From Marinobacter flavimaris (GTDB lineage: Bacteria; Pseudomonadota; Gammaproteobacteria; Pseudomonadales; Oleiphilaceae), in assembly GCF_002933295.1 (NCBI RefSeq), contig NZ_PSSW01000004.1:62001-126000 (forward strand): DNA of 64,000 nucleotides, written 5' to 3'. Position 1 is the stretch's first letter. Every line of letters starts with the position of its first letter. The notes under the pieces were generated by a model, which worked only from the letters and a program-made list of their open reading frames with translations, searched no databases and was not told where the DNA came from. This document shows, piece after piece, positions 1-9,059 of this stretch. A program made the position numbers and the translations under genes.

Positions 1-1
1 C

Positions 2-220
2 GTTTCCGCCACCCACTTCAGCCGTTGTTATCGCAAGACCATGGGGCGCGCGCCCAAGTATGAACGGATGGAAGTCTTTACTCCGGCCAGGGCGGACGGC
101 CTCCTGACCGACACCATGGCCAGTTTACCGTCTTCATCCCTGCAGGCCCTGAAGCGGGCCAGGACCGAGCCCACTTACGGAACCTTTGAGGATTCCCCGG
201 GGCACACTGTCCCAAGTTAA
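2..220 (+). CDS. AraC/GlxA-family transcriptional regulator, C-terminal part (GbdR-like)
   Basis: Only the last 72 codons lie in the window, ending at TAA 218-220. The residues HFSRCYRKTMGRAP match the second helix-turn-helix of the AraC family as it appears in the GlxA/GbdR branch (HFS.CYR..FG..P). These proteins usually carry a DJ-1/PfpI-like amidotransferase domain ahead of the DNA-binding domain, which would lie before the window. GbdR-type regulators respond to glycine betaine or dimethylglycine and activate methylamine catabolism. That fits the convergent one-carbon operon next door, but the effector here is inferred. A tail of about 45 residues follows the helix-turn-helix and has no recognisable motif. 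Confidence 0.7.
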   Translation, partial: VSATHFSRCYRKTMGRAPKYERMEVFTPARADGLLTDTMASLPSSSLQALKRARTEPTYGTFEDSPGHTVPS

Positions 221-228
221 ACCCAGTC

Positions 229-1965
229 TCAGGTTAACCCCACCACCAGGCCATTTTCATCCAGCGCAATGTCCAGGGCAGCGGGGCGCCGTGGCAGCCC
301 CGGCATGGTCATAATGTCACCACAGACCGCCACCACGAACCCGGCTCCGGCCGCCAGGCGCACTTCCCTCACCGGCAACATATGCCCGGACGGCGCGCCC
401 TTCACCGACGAGTCCACCGAGAAGCTGTACTGGGTCTTGGCAATGCACACCGGCAGGTGGCCAAACCCCAGGCTCTCGTATTCCTCCAGCTGTCGTTTGG
501 CGATCGTTGTGAACTCCACGCTTCCGGCATGGTAGATACGGGTAGCAATGGTGCGAATCTTTTCCGCCAGGGGCAGGCTGTCTTCATAGAGGAATTTCAC
601 CTCCGGTTTGCCCTCATCCATCTGGTCCAGCACCGCCTGGGCCAGCTCAGTGGCGCCTTCACCACCGGTTGCCCAGTGATCCGCGGGCACTGCCCGCACG
701 CCCAGCTCCTCGCTGATGGACTGGACCAGCGCCATCTCCTCCTCAGTGTCATCCGGGAAACGGTTGATGCACACCACCGGGGTCAGGCCAAACTGCTGCA
801 GATTGCGGATATGCCGCTCAAGGTTGGCCGCCCCTTTTCGCAGCGCCGCCAGGTCGGGAATCCCCAGTTGGCTGCGGGGAATACCGCCCTGCATTTTGAG
901 AGCCCGAATGGTGCAGACCACTACGGCGGCATCCGGGCGCAATCCCGTGTGCCGGCACTTGATATCAATGAACTTTTCCGCGCCCAGATCGGCACCAAAG
1001 CCCGCCTCGGTAACCACCACGTCGTTCAGGGCCAGCGCAGCCCGGGTTGCGGTGACGGAATTGCACCCGTGGGCGATATTGGCAAAGGGCCCACCATGAA
1101 TAAACACCGGATTGTGCTCCAGGCTCTGCACCAGGTTTGGCTGCAGGGCTTCTTTCAGCAGTACGGTGAGTGAACCCTCGACACCCAGATCACGAACGGT
1201 TACCGGCGACATGTCCGAGCGCCGTCCAACGATGATATTTCCCAGGCGCTGCTTCAGATCCGCCCGGCCATCCGCCAGGCAAAGGATGGCCATGATTTCC
1301 GATGACACCGTGATATCGAACCCGGTCTCACGGGGCACGCCATGTGCCGCTCCGCCCAGGCCACAGACCATGTTTCGCAGCGACCGGTCGGTTATATCCA
1401 TGACTCTGCGCCAGCTTATGTAACGCGGATCCAGCCCGGCTTCATTGCCCCAGTGAATGTGATTATCGATCAGTGACGCCAGCAGGTTATGAGCACTGGT
1501 AATGGCGTGGAAGTCGCCGTTGAAATGCAGGTTGATGTCTTCCATCGGGATCACCTGAGCCCGGCCTCCGCCGGCAGCACCACCCTTCATGCCAAAGCAG
1601 GGCCCCAGGGACGGTTCCCGCAGACACACGGAGGAACGCACACCCAGCCGGTTGAAGCCATCATTCAGCCCTACACTGGTGGTGGTCTTACCTTCCCCCG
1701 CAGGGGTTGGCGTAATGGCCGTCACCAGTACCAGCTTGCCTCTGGGTGCCGAGTCGGACGTATCCACGTAGGCCATGTCCAGCTTTGCCTTGTAATGGCC
1801 AAAGGGCACCAGGCTCTCCGCCGGCAAACCGAAACGCTGCTGCGCCAACAGCAGGATAGACTGGGGCTGAACCGAACGGGCAATCTCGATATCCGGAGTG
1901 CCCGGCGGTGGAAACTCGGACGGCGCTGGCGTGTCGGGCGTCAGTTTACTGTACTGAAGACTCAT
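229..1965 (-). CDS. fhs: Formate--tetrahydrofolate ligase
   Basis: Cytosolic enzyme joining formate and THF at the cost of ATP to give 10-formyl-THF; it can run backwards to release formate. The P-loop [14 protein letters not shown] and the block [19 protein letters not shown] are diagnostic, and the C-terminal [16 protein letters not shown] matches the family. The frame stays open to 2196, but ATG 1965 is chosen: it has AGGGAGG about 6 nt upstream and overlaps the stop of the MetF-like gene as ATGA. The product is 578 aa, slightly longer than the usual ~556, with about 20 extra N-terminal residues. It is last in a minus-strand operon with a MetF-like and a GcvT-like gene, so it probably handles one-carbon units released by demethylation. 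Confidence 0.95.
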   Translation of the reverse strand: MSLQYSKLTPDTPAPSEFPPPGTPDIEIARSVQPQSILLLAQQRFGLPAESLVPFGHYKAKLDMAYVDTSDSAPRGKLVLVTAITPTPAGEGKTTTSVGLNDGFNRLGVRSSVCLREPSLGPCFGMKGGAAGGGRAQVIPMEDINLHFNGDFHAITSAHNLLASLIDNHIHWGNEAGLDPRYISWRRVMDITDRSLRNMVCGLGGAAHGVPRETGFDITVSSEIMAILCLADGRADLKQRLGNIIVGRRSDMSPVTVRDLGVEGSLTVLLKEALQPNLVQSLEHNPVFIHGGPFANIAHGCNSVTATRAALALNDVVVTEAGFGADLGAEKFIDIKCRHTGLRPDAAVVVCTIRALKMQGGIPRSQLGIPDLAALRKGAANLERHIRNLQQFGLTPVVCINRFPDDTEEEMALVQSISEELGVRAVPADHWATGGEGATELAQAVLDQMDEGKPEVKFLYEDSLPLAEKIRTIATRIYHAGSVEFTTIAKRQLEEYESLGFGHLPVCIAKTQYSFSVDSSVKGAPSGHMLPVREVRLAAGAGFVVAVCGDIMTMPGLPRRPAALDIALDENGLVVGLT

Positions 1966-2876
1966 GGCACTGCCTCCCTGTTGTTCTCGCAGGACCCACT
2001 GTGATCCCGAATCCATTGCGCTGACTGGCGCAGCCCTCCGAACGGAAACAGATGAATGCCCCGCAGCAACGTCTCCGGATTTTCCAGGCAGTACTGCACT
2101 AGCGCCCGGACCATATCGTCGGGTTTCCAGGCACCCAGCATCCGGGCACTGCCAGGGCGACGAAGCAGCATACGTGCGGATGCGCCTACCCCACACATAG
2201 CTGCATAAGCGATAAGCGTTTTAACCCGGGTTGGGCCCGCCATGCCGATATAGACAGGCACTTCTTCCAGAATATTGCCCAGCCCTTGCAGCCAGTCGAT
2301 CACCACCTCAGCGTCGAAGGTGAACTGGGTGACCACCCAGAGCCTGGTAGCGGTCGTACGGGCGTATTCACGCTTGACGCTCAATGCCTGAGCCAGGGTT
2401 GCCCGATCCGCCATAGGATGGCCGTCCGGATGAGCCGCAACACCGATACCGTGGAACCGGAACTGGGCCAACAATCCCGATTCGAGCACGGCCAAAGTGT
2501 CGGGAAACGGGCCGGCCACGGCATCGCTGTCGCCCGCGATCAGCAGCAGACGGTCTACCCCGCTTTCATCTAATTGGGCCAACCAGTCCCGCAACTGCCC
2601 CCGGCTCTGGGCCATTCGGGCGGGCACATGCGGCACTGGCTGCATACCCAGATCCAGCAGACGGCGGGAGGCTTCCAGCGTGTCACTGAACTGCCCCTTT
2701 GGCAGGAAGGGCACGTAAACGCAGGTGCCCGCCGGCAGAAGATCCGGCAAATGTTCTGTCGTCAGGATCTGGCGGGGTGTGGCCTCGATGGATGCCGAGC
2801 GCACCAGATCACGAAACCGTGCTGCTGCCTCCTCATCGGGCCGATTGAACGGCTGTCTTTCGCTAACCAGTGTCAT
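1962..2876 (-). CDS. Methylenetetrahydrofolate reductase-like protein
   Basis: 304 aa, a TIM-barrel protein of the MetF/MTHFR superfamily, recognised by its general pattern (YVPFLPKGQ near the N-terminus, LLLIAGDSD mid-protein, [10 protein letters not shown] late, all resembling MTHFR barrel strands). Canonical MetF reduces 5,10-methylene-THF to 5-methyl-THF using FAD and NADH. In a demethylation operon the reverse direction is the expected role. Its stop codon overlaps the start of the formate-THF ligase gene, indicating translational coupling. It is divergent from E. coli MetF, so the exact reaction is inferred from fold and context. Confidence 0.75.
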   Translation of the reverse strand: MTLVSERQPFNRPDEEAAARFRDLVRSASIEATPRQILTTEHLPDLLPAGTCVYVPFLPKGQFSDTLEASRRLLDLGMQPVPHVPARMAQSRGQLRDWLAQLDESGVDRLLLIAGDSDAVAGPFPDTLAVLESGLLAQFRFHGIGVAAHPDGHPMADRATLAQALSVKREYARTTATRLWVVTQFTFDAEVVIDWLQGLGNILEEVPVYIGMAGPTRVKTLIAYAAMCGVGASARMLLRRPGSARMLGAWKPDDMVRALVQYCLENPETLLRGIHLFPFGGLRQSAQWIRDHSGSCENNREAVP

Positions 2877-2942
2877 AAACCGCGTACCCCATTGCCAACG
2901 GTGTTTACCCGACAGCTGCTATCGCCGGTTCCCGCCGTTCGG

Positions 2943-4304
2943 TTAATCGGCGAAGTCGATCCCCTTGGCCCGGGCTCTTTCGCGGGCGTTGGGATTCACC
3001 GAGGGCCGGAAGGGCACTTCCACCACTTCCGCCTCCACAGCGGTTGAGCCATCCGCGGCAGCATATTCCACAGGAAGATGCACAGTCAGCCGCGTGCCGA
3101 CAGCCCGAAGGTCAAACGGCACATACGCCAGCGCGATGTTGGTCTCAAGCTCCGGGGAGTACCAGGGGGAAGTAACATAGCCCTCCGGTTCGCCGCCGTC
3201 CGGGCCGCTGATCAGCCAGAAATCGTTGGAGTAGTCAGTCACCTTGCCGCCGCCAAAACGGATGCCCACCATGATGTGGCTGAAAGGCGGGCGACCGGCG
3301 TCCAATTGCTCACGGACCTGCTCAAGCTTTTGCTTGCCGATGTAATCCGCCTCCTTGTTGCGCGGCACCTGGTACGCCAGGTTGCACTGGAACGGCAGGG
3401 TTTCCTGATCCACATCCTGGCCCCAGGACAGAATGCCCGCAGCAATCCGGCGATGGTGGGCGGGCGCTATAACCCGAAGATTGTGCGGCTCGCCCGCGGC
3501 AAGCACCGTGTACCAGAGATCCTCGGCGTATTTGGTCGCATCCTTGAGGTAAATCTCATACCCCTTCTCTCCGGTAAAGCCGGTCTGGGAAACGATCACG
3601 TCGTGGCCGGCCACCTGGCCCTCCATCAAGCCATAGTAGGGAATGTCCCGAACGGCGTCGCCAAACAGGTCCGCCATCAGGGCTTCAGACTTGGGCCCCT
3701 GAATCTGCACGGGCGCCACATCGATTTCCGCAATGGTGACATTGAATCCCATGCCAACGTTTACGCCCCGCATCCACAGCTCAAGATCACTGTCGGAAAG
3801 CGAAAACCAGAACTCGTCCTCGGCGACCCGCAGCAGAACAGGATCATTGATAATGCCACCCTCCTCGTTGCAGAGGATGACGTACTTGCCACGCATGGGC
3901 TTGATCTTGGTCGCATCGCGGGTGATCACGTAATTCACGAACCGCTCGGCATCCGGGCCTTTGACTTGGATCTGACGCTCAACCGCCACGTTCCACATGG
4001 TGACGTCGTGGATCAGCGACTCGTATTCCAGCATGGCACCGCCGTCTTCCGGGCGGACATAACCCCGGGGGTGGTACATACGGTTGTAGACCGTCGCGCG
4101 CCAGCAGCCCGCCTCATAGGCCAGATGCCAGTACGGTGACTTGCGGACCCGTGTGGAAATCAGCATCTCCACCGGCGTGGGTCCAGATTGGCGCAGGTTG
4201 ATGGGAACGCGTCGATCAGACTGGTCGACGCTGTCGGGCTGGCGTGCCGCACCGGCCCGTTGTTGTGGATAATCCAGAAGTGCTTGCTCGAATTTAACAG
4301 CCAT
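2943..4304 (-). CDS. GcvT/DmdA-family folate-dependent methyltransferase
   Basis: 453 aa. The core resembles the aminomethyltransferase family: VTMWNVAVERQIQVKGPDA, then IINDPVLLRVAEDEFWFSLSDSD, then VSQTGFTGEKGYEIY. The first two blocks resemble DMSP demethylase DmdA more than glycine-cleavage T protein. The length is greater than DmdA (~370) and close to the LigM-type O-demethylases (~470), with an extra ~45-residue N-terminal segment. These enzymes transfer a methyl or methylene group from substrate to THF. It is first in the operon with MetF-like and formate-THF ligase genes. A methylated osmolyte (betaine, DMSP or similar) is a reasonable substrate guess, but nothing in the sequence decides it. 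Confidence 0.75.
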   Translation of the reverse strand: MAVKFEQALLDYPQQRAGAARQPDSVDQSDRRVPINLRQSGPTPVEMLISTRVRKSPYWHLAYEAGCWRATVYNRMYHPRGYVRPEDGGAMLEYESLIHDVTMWNVAVERQIQVKGPDAERFVNYVITRDATKIKPMRGKYVILCNEEGGIINDPVLLRVAEDEFWFSLSDSDLELWMRGVNVGMGFNVTIAEIDVAPVQIQGPKSEALMADLFGDAVRDIPYYGLMEGQVAGHDVIVSQTGFTGEKGYEIYLKDATKYAEDLWYTVLAAGEPHNLRVIAPAHHRRIAAGILSWGQDVDQETLPFQCNLAYQVPRNKEADYIGKQKLEQVREQLDAGRPPFSHIMVGIRFGGGKVTDYSNDFWLISGPDGGEPEGYVTSPWYSPELETNIALAYVPFDLRAVGTRLTVHLPVEYAAADGSTAVEAEVVEVPFRPSVNPNARERARAKGIDFAD

Positions 4305-4420
4305 TGCTATCTCCCCCTTCCCGGGTTGTCGATAGCCCTAATGTGGCCCTCTTTTAGCTTTTCGGAAGGAACCAATACGACACCGAGTCGACTAAAAACG
4401 TCAGAGTTACCGCAGCCGCT

Positions 4421-4876
4421 CTAAAGGATCAGCGACAAGCCACCGGTAACAACAGCGAACAGCACGGACAACCAGATCACGGTCATCCAGGGGAAAGGCG
4501 GCGGGGGTGGCTCAATCGCCAACTCTTTTTCCAGGTAGTTTCTCAGCAAGCGGGTGTTGCGGGTGTTGGCTTTGTATACCGCGTCAAAGCCATCACCTAT
4601 CACAGGCAGCAGGCCACCGAGGAAATCAATGCCCATGTTGCGCAGCATGCGAAGCTTGACGTCCTTGCTGGCGCCCGCCCTCTGCGCTTCCACCAATACG
4701 TACCCGCCCAGTACCAGGCCCACGGCGTCCCCCACCACGGGCAACAGGCCAATCACTGCCTCCGCACCTATCTTTATATTGGTAAACGGGATAGCAATGT
4801 TGCTGTCGGTGAACCGGCTGAATTTATCCAGCCGCTCCAGAATGGCCTTCTGGCGGGCTTCGGAAGGTTTCGGCAT
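4421..4876 (-). CDS. DUF4112 domain membrane protein
   Basis: 151 aa. The central region has the repeated glycine/proline-rich hairpins typical of DUF4112 (IGLLPVVGDAVGLVLGGY and FLGGLLPVIGDGFDAVYKAN), followed by a C-terminal transmembrane segment starting near WMTVIWLSVLF. The function of the family is not established. The gene lies 20 bp downstream of the FrnE-like oxidoreductase on the same strand and may be co-transcribed with it. Confidence 0.85.
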   Translation of the reverse strand: MPKPSEARQKAILERLDKFSRFTDSNIAIPFTNIKIGAEAVIGLLPVVGDAVGLVLGGYVLVEAQRAGASKDVKLRMLRNMGIDFLGGLLPVIGDGFDAVYKANTRNTRLLRNYLEKELAIEPPPPPFPWMTVIWLSVLFAVVTGGLSLIL

Positions 4877-4896
4877 TTCCTCTCCAGTTCAGGCGC

Positions 4897-5544
4897 TCAC
4901 TCAGGCTTTGCGCCGATTTCCTCGAATGCCTGTACCAGGGTATCCGGTTCCTGGGCGCCGGAAATCAGGTACTTACCGTTCACGATGAACGCCGGCACGG
5001 CAGAAACGCCGGCCTGCTGGTAGGTCGCTTCGTCCTCCCGGACCACGTCGGCGAATTCATCTGAATCCAGAATTTGCTTAGCCTTGTCGCGATCCAGCCC
5101 AAGGCTCTCGACGCAGCCCAGTAACACGTTCGGGTCTGAAACATCCTCTGCCTTTCCGAAATAGGCCTCGAACAGCGCCTGCTTCATCTCCGTCTGCTTG
5201 CCCTGCTCAGCAGCCCACTTGACCAGCCGATGGGCATCGAAGGTGTTGCAGGTGAAACGCTCCTGCATTTTCTCAAAATTGAGGCCCAGATCCTTCGCAA
5301 TCGTCATCATCTGGTTTTGGGTAGCGCGCATCTCATCCTCGCTCCGGCCGTACTTGCGGGCCAGAGCCGGCAGGATGGGCTCACCCTCACCCGTATGATC
5401 CGGGTTCAGTTCAAAGGCATGCCATTGGAGGCCAAATTCGTATTCAGACGCCAGCTGTTTCATGGCCTGCTCCAGGCGGGCGTAGCCAATGGCACACCAG
5501 GGGCAGGCGATGTCGGAAACAATGTCGATGTTGATCGTTTTCAT
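4897..5544 (-). CDS. DsbA-family thiol oxidoreductase, FrnE-like
   Basis: 215 aa with no signal peptide, so probably cytosolic. The redox motif CPWC follows VSDIA near residue 14, and the C-terminal VSAVPAFIVNGKY supplies the cis-proline loop and last strand of the thioredoxin fold. A helical insert lies between, as in the FrnE/HCCA-isomerase-type branch. Such proteins act as disulfide oxidoreductases in stress or polyketide contexts; the substrate here is unknown. Confidence 0.88.
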   Translation of the reverse strand: MKTINIDIVSDIACPWCAIGYARLEQAMKQLASEYEFGLQWHAFELNPDHTGEGEPILPALARKYGRSEDEMRATQNQMMTIAKDLGLNFEKMQERFTCNTFDAHRLVKWAAEQGKQTEMKQALFEAYFGKAEDVSDPNVLLGCVESLGLDRDKAKQILDSDEFADVVREDEATYQQAGVSAVPAFIVNGKYLISGAQEPDTLVQAFEEIGAKPE

Positions 5545-5601
5545 GGCATATCCCGTTCATTGCATTTAGACACGATATCGTCAGCCTAACACGGGGACAG
5601 A

Positions 5602-6465
5602 TCAGCCATCTCCCGCCAGATGCTCCCGGATCAGCTCCGCCATCTGCCGTGCAGGTTCAGTGGGGCGGCCCGATGGCCGGTGCAGAGCCATCTCGATGGA
5701 TTGCAGGGCCGGCATACCGCTTCGCTCGTCCAGAACACGCAACTGGGGCGTGAGCATATCGCGGGTTACCGGTACCACCGCCAATCCGGCCACAACGACG
5801 GGCATCAGCCCCGTCATCGACTGACTTGAGTAGGCCAGTCGCCATTGCCGACCCGCAGAAAACAGCGCCTGCTCCGCCACCTCCCGGAACACATCGGCGC
5901 CCGGCGAGTAGAGCGCAAGAGGAATGGGATCTGTGAGGGATGGCTGTTTCTCGGCGCCGACCGCCCACACCAGTGGCTCCCGGCGAATCACTTCACCCCC
6001 GGGAGAGCGGGTCTGGCGTGTTACAACCGCCAGGTCCAGCTCACCGGCCTGCACCTGCTGCAAAAGCCTGACACTAGACCCGCAAATTACCTGTAACTGA
6101 ACCGCCGGAAACAACTGGCTGAAATGGGAAAGAACGGAGGTAAGCAAAAACGCATAGTCTTCCGGGATACCCAGGCTCAACTGTCCTGAAACCTGCCGCT
6201 GCCGAAGCGAATCCAATGCCTCGTTGTTCAGGGCCAGCATCTTCCGGGCATAACCGATCAACTGCTCGCCCTCCGCGGTAAAGCGTATCCGCCGCCCTTC
6301 CCGCTCGTGAAGAGGCACCTCCAGCAGGGACTCCAGGCGATGCAGCTGCATGCTCACGGTTGACTGGGTATAAGCAAGCCGTTCGGCCGCTGCGGTCACC
6401 GTTCCGGTGTCGGCAATGGCCACCAGCGTTTGCAGCACGTTCAGATCAAGAATCCTGGGACGCAA
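5602..6465 (-). CDS. LysR-family transcriptional regulator
   Basis: 287 aa from the chosen start. The N-terminal winged helix (LNVLQTLVAIADTGTVTAAAERL, then TQSTVSMQLHRLE; each a standard LysR block) is followed by a substrate-binding domain. The open frame begins at TTG 6495, but TTG 6465 has AGGAG (6474-6478 on the opposite strand) 8 nt upstream and starts just before the helix-turn-helix, so I prefer it. It is divergent from an EamA exporter, which is its likely target. An inverted repeat lies between them. Confidence 0.88.
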   Translation of the reverse strand: MRPRILDLNVLQTLVAIADTGTVTAAAERLAYTQSTVSMQLHRLESLLEVPLHEREGRRIRFTAEGEQLIGYARKMLALNNEALDSLRQRQVSGQLSLGIPEDYAFLLTSVLSHFSQLFPAVQLQVICGSSVRLLQQVQAGELDLAVVTRQTRSPGGEVIRREPLVWAVGAEKQPSLTDPIPLALYSPGADVFREVAEQALFSAGRQWRLAYSSQSMTGLMPVVVAGLAVVPVTRDMLTPQLRVLDERSGMPALQSIEMALHRPSGRPTEPARQMAELIREHLAGDG

Positions 6466-6490
6466 ACCATCAACTCCTGTGATGCTTTTT

Positions 6491-6514
6491 ATCAAAAACC
6501 GTTGTTTTTGTGAT
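6491..6514. promoter_or_regulatory. Inverted repeat in LysR/EamA intergenic region
   Basis: The arms ATCAAAAAC (6491-6499) and GTTTTTGTGAT (6504-6514) form an imperfect dyad with one extra base in the right arm, centred about 75 bp upstream of the EamA start. LysR regulators typically bind such dyads between divergent genes. The AT-rich spacer beside it probably also holds the promoters. Binding by this LysR protein is inferred from position only. Confidence 0.4.
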
Positions 6515-6577
6515 CTTTAATCCGAGTATATCCTGCCACTGTCAGATCGCAACACACCGGCTAAAGGAGGACTGCCC

Positions 6578-7480
6578 ATGAGGATTCTTAACGCGACCAT
6601 CGGTCTGCCAAACGTCCTGAGCATCATCGCAGCTCTGGTTGCCGTGGTGCTTTGGGCCGTCGCACCTCTGCTGGTGGATGCAGCGCGCTCCATCCCTCCG
6701 TTTCAACTTACAACCATCGCCCTGATCAGTGGCGCACTGGCGGTGCTGCCCATGAGTTTCCGGGGCCGCGAAGCGCGTAAATCTGTGAAAGTGTCCTGGC
6801 AATGGAAATTGGTGATTTTCGGTCTTGTGCCTTTGCTGGTACTGGGGGCGGTCGGCGCGTATCTGGCCGGCCTGGGCATGGCGCCCACCGCAGAGGCGTC
6901 TCTGATCACCTATACCTGGCCGGTTATGTTTATCCTGATCAGCCAGTGGGCTTTCCATCGGCGGATCGCCCTCCCGGTTGTTGCAGGGGCACTGATTGCC
7001 TTTTCCGGGGCGGCTTTGCTGCTGGGCCCGGAGGCCCTGAGTAATGGTTTCTCAGGCAATCTGACTGGTTACGGCCTGGCTCTTCTGGCCGGGGGCTGCT
7101 GGGCCCTGTATTCGTGGATCTGCCAGGCAACACCTGTGGCGATCGCTCCGGTAATGCCCGGCCTGTTCCTTCTGGCAGGCGCCGGAGCAGCCGCCGCAGA
7201 CACCGTATCCGGCTCGGCCCATGCGCTGCCTTCAGGAACCGCGCTGGCCGCTGGCGTCGCCCTGGGCCTGGGGCCATACGGACTGGCCATGGTGGCCTGG
7301 GATCTGGCCCTTCGGAAGGGGCCTACAGCCCTGGTGGGAAGCCTCGCCTATGCGGTGCCGGTACTGGCTGCTCTTTTCCTGGTACTGGCCGGGATTGCCG
7401 CGCCAGACTGGCGGCTTCCGCTGGCAGCGATACTCGTGGTTCTGGGTTCGCTGGTGGCATCCAGCCGTCGGCGGGCCTGA
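6578..7480 (+). CDS. EamA/DMT-family transporter
   Basis: 300 aa with about ten hydrophobic helices in two EamA repeats, as in the drug/metabolite transporter superfamily. The start ATG is preceded by AAAGGAGG at the ideal distance. The proteins usually export amino acids or metabolites through the inner membrane. The substrate cannot be read from the sequence. Divergence from a LysR gene suggests inducible expression. Confidence 0.87.
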   Translation: MRILNATIGLPNVLSIIAALVAVVLWAVAPLLVDAARSIPPFQLTTIALISGALAVLPMSFRGREARKSVKVSWQWKLVIFGLVPLLVLGAVGAYLAGLGMAPTAEASLITYTWPVMFILISQWAFHRRIALPVVAGALIAFSGAALLLGPEALSNGFSGNLTGYGLALLAGGCWALYSWICQATPVAIAPVMPGLFLLAGAGAAAADTVSGSAHALPSGTALAAGVALGLGPYGLAMVAWDLALRKGPTALVGSLAYAVPVLAALFLVLAGIAAPDWRLPLAAILVVLGSLVASSRRRA

Positions 7481-7538
7481 ACCTGAAGACTTGCGTATAC
7501 TCCTCCTGTGAAACTCAAATCGCACGAGGAGTATGCCA

Positions 7539-7751
7539 ATGGCCGACGAAGACACGCTCACCGCCCTGAAAACCGCCTTTACCTTCATGCCCCAGCCGGT
7601 CGAGATCAACCGGTTTGAATACGGAGATGATGCTGACCGAATTCTCGCGCAGGTGAATTTTGTGCGGGAAGTACTGGTCAGTCACGGCATTGATCCGGAA
7701 GAAGTCGCCGGCGAAATCAACCCGGACTCGTCACCGAATTCCTGTTACTGA
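7539..7751 (+). CDS. Small acidic hypothetical protein upstream of tenA
   Basis: 70 aa, rich in acidic residues, with no transmembrane segment and a C-terminal Cys-Tyr. I chose ATG 7539 over ATG 7533 because GAGGAG at 7526-7531 leaves a 7-nt spacer to 7539 but almost none to 7533. It is 24 bp ahead of tenA on the same strand, so the two are probably co-transcribed. I do not recognise the family. Confidence 0.65.
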   Translation: MADEDTLTALKTAFTFMPQPVEINRFEYGDDADRILAQVNFVREVLVSHGIDPEEVAGEINPDSSPNSCY

Positions 7752-7775
7752 GTCGACCGTCCTCCAGGAGAAAGC

Positions 7776-8444
7776 ATGCCTTATCAGTTCGAAGACCTGA
7801 AAAAGAGCTGTCAGACGGAATGGCAAGCCTATATTGAGCACAGCTTTGTGCAGCAACTGGGTAATGCGTCATTGGCGCCCGAAGCGTTCCAGCATTACCT
7901 CAAGCAGGACTACCTGTTCCTGATCCAGTTCGCGCGTGCCTTTGCTCTTGCAGCCTATAAAAGCCCGACACTGTCGGATCTCCGCCAGGCCAAGCAAGGT
8001 TTGCAGGCCATTGTGGATGTGGAGCTGGATTTGCACATCAGCTACTGCAAGGAATGGGGAATTTCCGAACAAGAGCTGGCCGAACTGCCGGAAGCCCGCG
8101 CCACACTCGCCTACACGCGCTATGTTCTGGATACCGGCAACCGTGGTGATCTGCTGGACCTCCACGTCGCCCTGTCGCCTTGCATGGTGGGTTACGGTGA
8201 AATCGCCAACTGGCTGAACAGCCGGGCGGAAACGATTCGGGGTGAGAACAACCCGTACGACGCCTGGATCGCCATGTACGAGAGCGACGAGTTCCAGGAC
8301 GCAATGCAGGCAGAGATCAGCTGGCTCAATGAGCGACTGGCCGACGTCTCCCCTGCCCGCTTCAAGGAACTAACCCGGATTTTCAGCGACGCCACCCGGC
8401 TTGAGATTGATTTCTGGGAAATGGGCTTGAAGCAGAGCGATTAA
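7776..8444 (+). CDS. tenA: TenA-family aminopyrimidine aminohydrolase (thiaminase II)
   Basis: 222 aa, an all-helical TenA fold. The active-site region ALSPCMVGYGEI carries the catalytic Cys, and the C-terminal LEIDFWEMGL carries the conserved Glu. The N-terminal LKQDYLFLIQFARAFALA includes the conserved Asp. TenA hydrolyses aminopyrimidines from degraded thiamine so that HMP can be salvaged. No THI-box (TPP riboswitch) consensus is visible upstream. The only near neighbour on this strand is a 70-aa protein of unknown function. Confidence 0.9.
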   Translation: MPYQFEDLKKSCQTEWQAYIEHSFVQQLGNASLAPEAFQHYLKQDYLFLIQFARAFALAAYKSPTLSDLRQAKQGLQAIVDVELDLHISYCKEWGISEQELAELPEARATLAYTRYVLDTGNRGDLLDLHVALSPCMVGYGEIANWLNSRAETIRGENNPYDAWIAMYESDEFQDAMQAEISWLNERLADVSPARFKELTRIFSDATRLEIDFWEMGLKQSD

Positions 8445-8470
8445 CCTGCGCTACCAGCGTTGCAGTTGGC

Positions 8471-8496
8471 GCGCAGGCTGGAGTTCAAGCCTGCGC
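8471..8496. terminator. Hairpin between tenA and NADAR gene
   Basis: Perfect 9-bp arms GCGCAGGCT (8471-8479) and AGCCTGCGC (8488-8496) with an 8-nt loop lie between two convergent genes and overlap the last codons of the minus-strand gene. There is no strong T-run on either side, so termination may be weak or factor-assisted. Confidence 0.4.
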
Positions 8497-8964
8497 CGCC
8501 CGCTCTTCCCGCAATCTGGCCCGCACATTCATCAACACTTTCCCGTACCGGTTTTCACCCCGCCGATCCCGGCCACAACCCCAGAAATAATCGAAATTGC
8601 TGTTTTCAACGATTTTCGTGTCGCCGGTATCCAGCAGAGCCTCCGCCAGCTCGGGGTGGGTTCGGCAACGCACGTAGATCCCCCGCGTCATAACGGTTTC
8701 GCGCACCTGTTTCCAATCCCGACGCAGGCTCTTGTGGCGCTTGCGCCCAAGCTTTCCTGCCTTGCCGGGCGTGTCGGCGTTGCGCACCTTTTCCTGGCGG
8801 TTGTCGTCAGTGAACTTCATTCCCTGGAAATAGTGTTCCACGGTTGGCCAGATCTTGCCTTCCAACTCGAAACTGTAGGGGGCATGGGTGCCCAGCGGGT
8901 TTTCCGGGTCGGTTCGTGACATGAACAGATCGTTCTCGCCGTTGTCGTCGGGGAAGAGAGACAT
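8485..8964 (-). CDS. NADAR-family N-glycosidase (YbiA-like)
   Basis: 159 aa. The family pattern is visible: PYSFELEGKIWPTVEHYFQGMKF near the N-terminus (quoted in part; conserved W..VEHYFQ..KF) and later NFDYFWGCGRDRRGENRYGK. NADAR proteins cleave the N-glycosidic bond of reactive early riboflavin intermediates or ADP-ribosylated substrates. The gene is standalone, convergent with tenA. The start ATG 8964 begins MSLFPDD, a little longer than typical family members. Confidence 0.88.
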   Translation of the reverse strand: MSLFPDDNGENDLFMSRTDPENPLGTHAPYSFELEGKIWPTVEHYFQGMKFTDDNRQEKVRNADTPGKAGKLGRKRHKSLRRDWKQVRETVMTRGIYVRCRTHPELAEALLDTGDTKIVENSNFDYFWGCGRDRRGENRYGKVLMNVRARLREERAAQA

Positions 8965-9059
8965 TCGTGCAATCCTTTAAAAATAAGTGGTCCTGCAATA
9001 CCCCTAGTATCAACGAGTCCGCGCCAGGGGTCACGCCAATAAATCTGCTCATCTGCAAA

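Noticed and set aside
382..1173. 263-aa plus-strand open frame over formate-THF ligase
   Set aside because: It is a complementary-strand shadow of a strongly recognised gene, rich in residues typical of antisense frames.
1966..2196. N-terminal extension of formate-THF ligase to 2196
   Set aside because: The extension overlaps the MetF-like gene in another frame and does not look like the family; ATG 1965 has a good ribosome site and an ATGA overlap.
3078..4139. 353-aa plus-strand open frame opposite the GcvT-like gene
   Set aside because: Antisense shadow; high His/Val/Leu without domain pattern.
7481..7775. Possible TPP riboswitch before tenA
   Set aside because: No CUGAGA/ACCUGA-type conserved boxes are visible in the leader.
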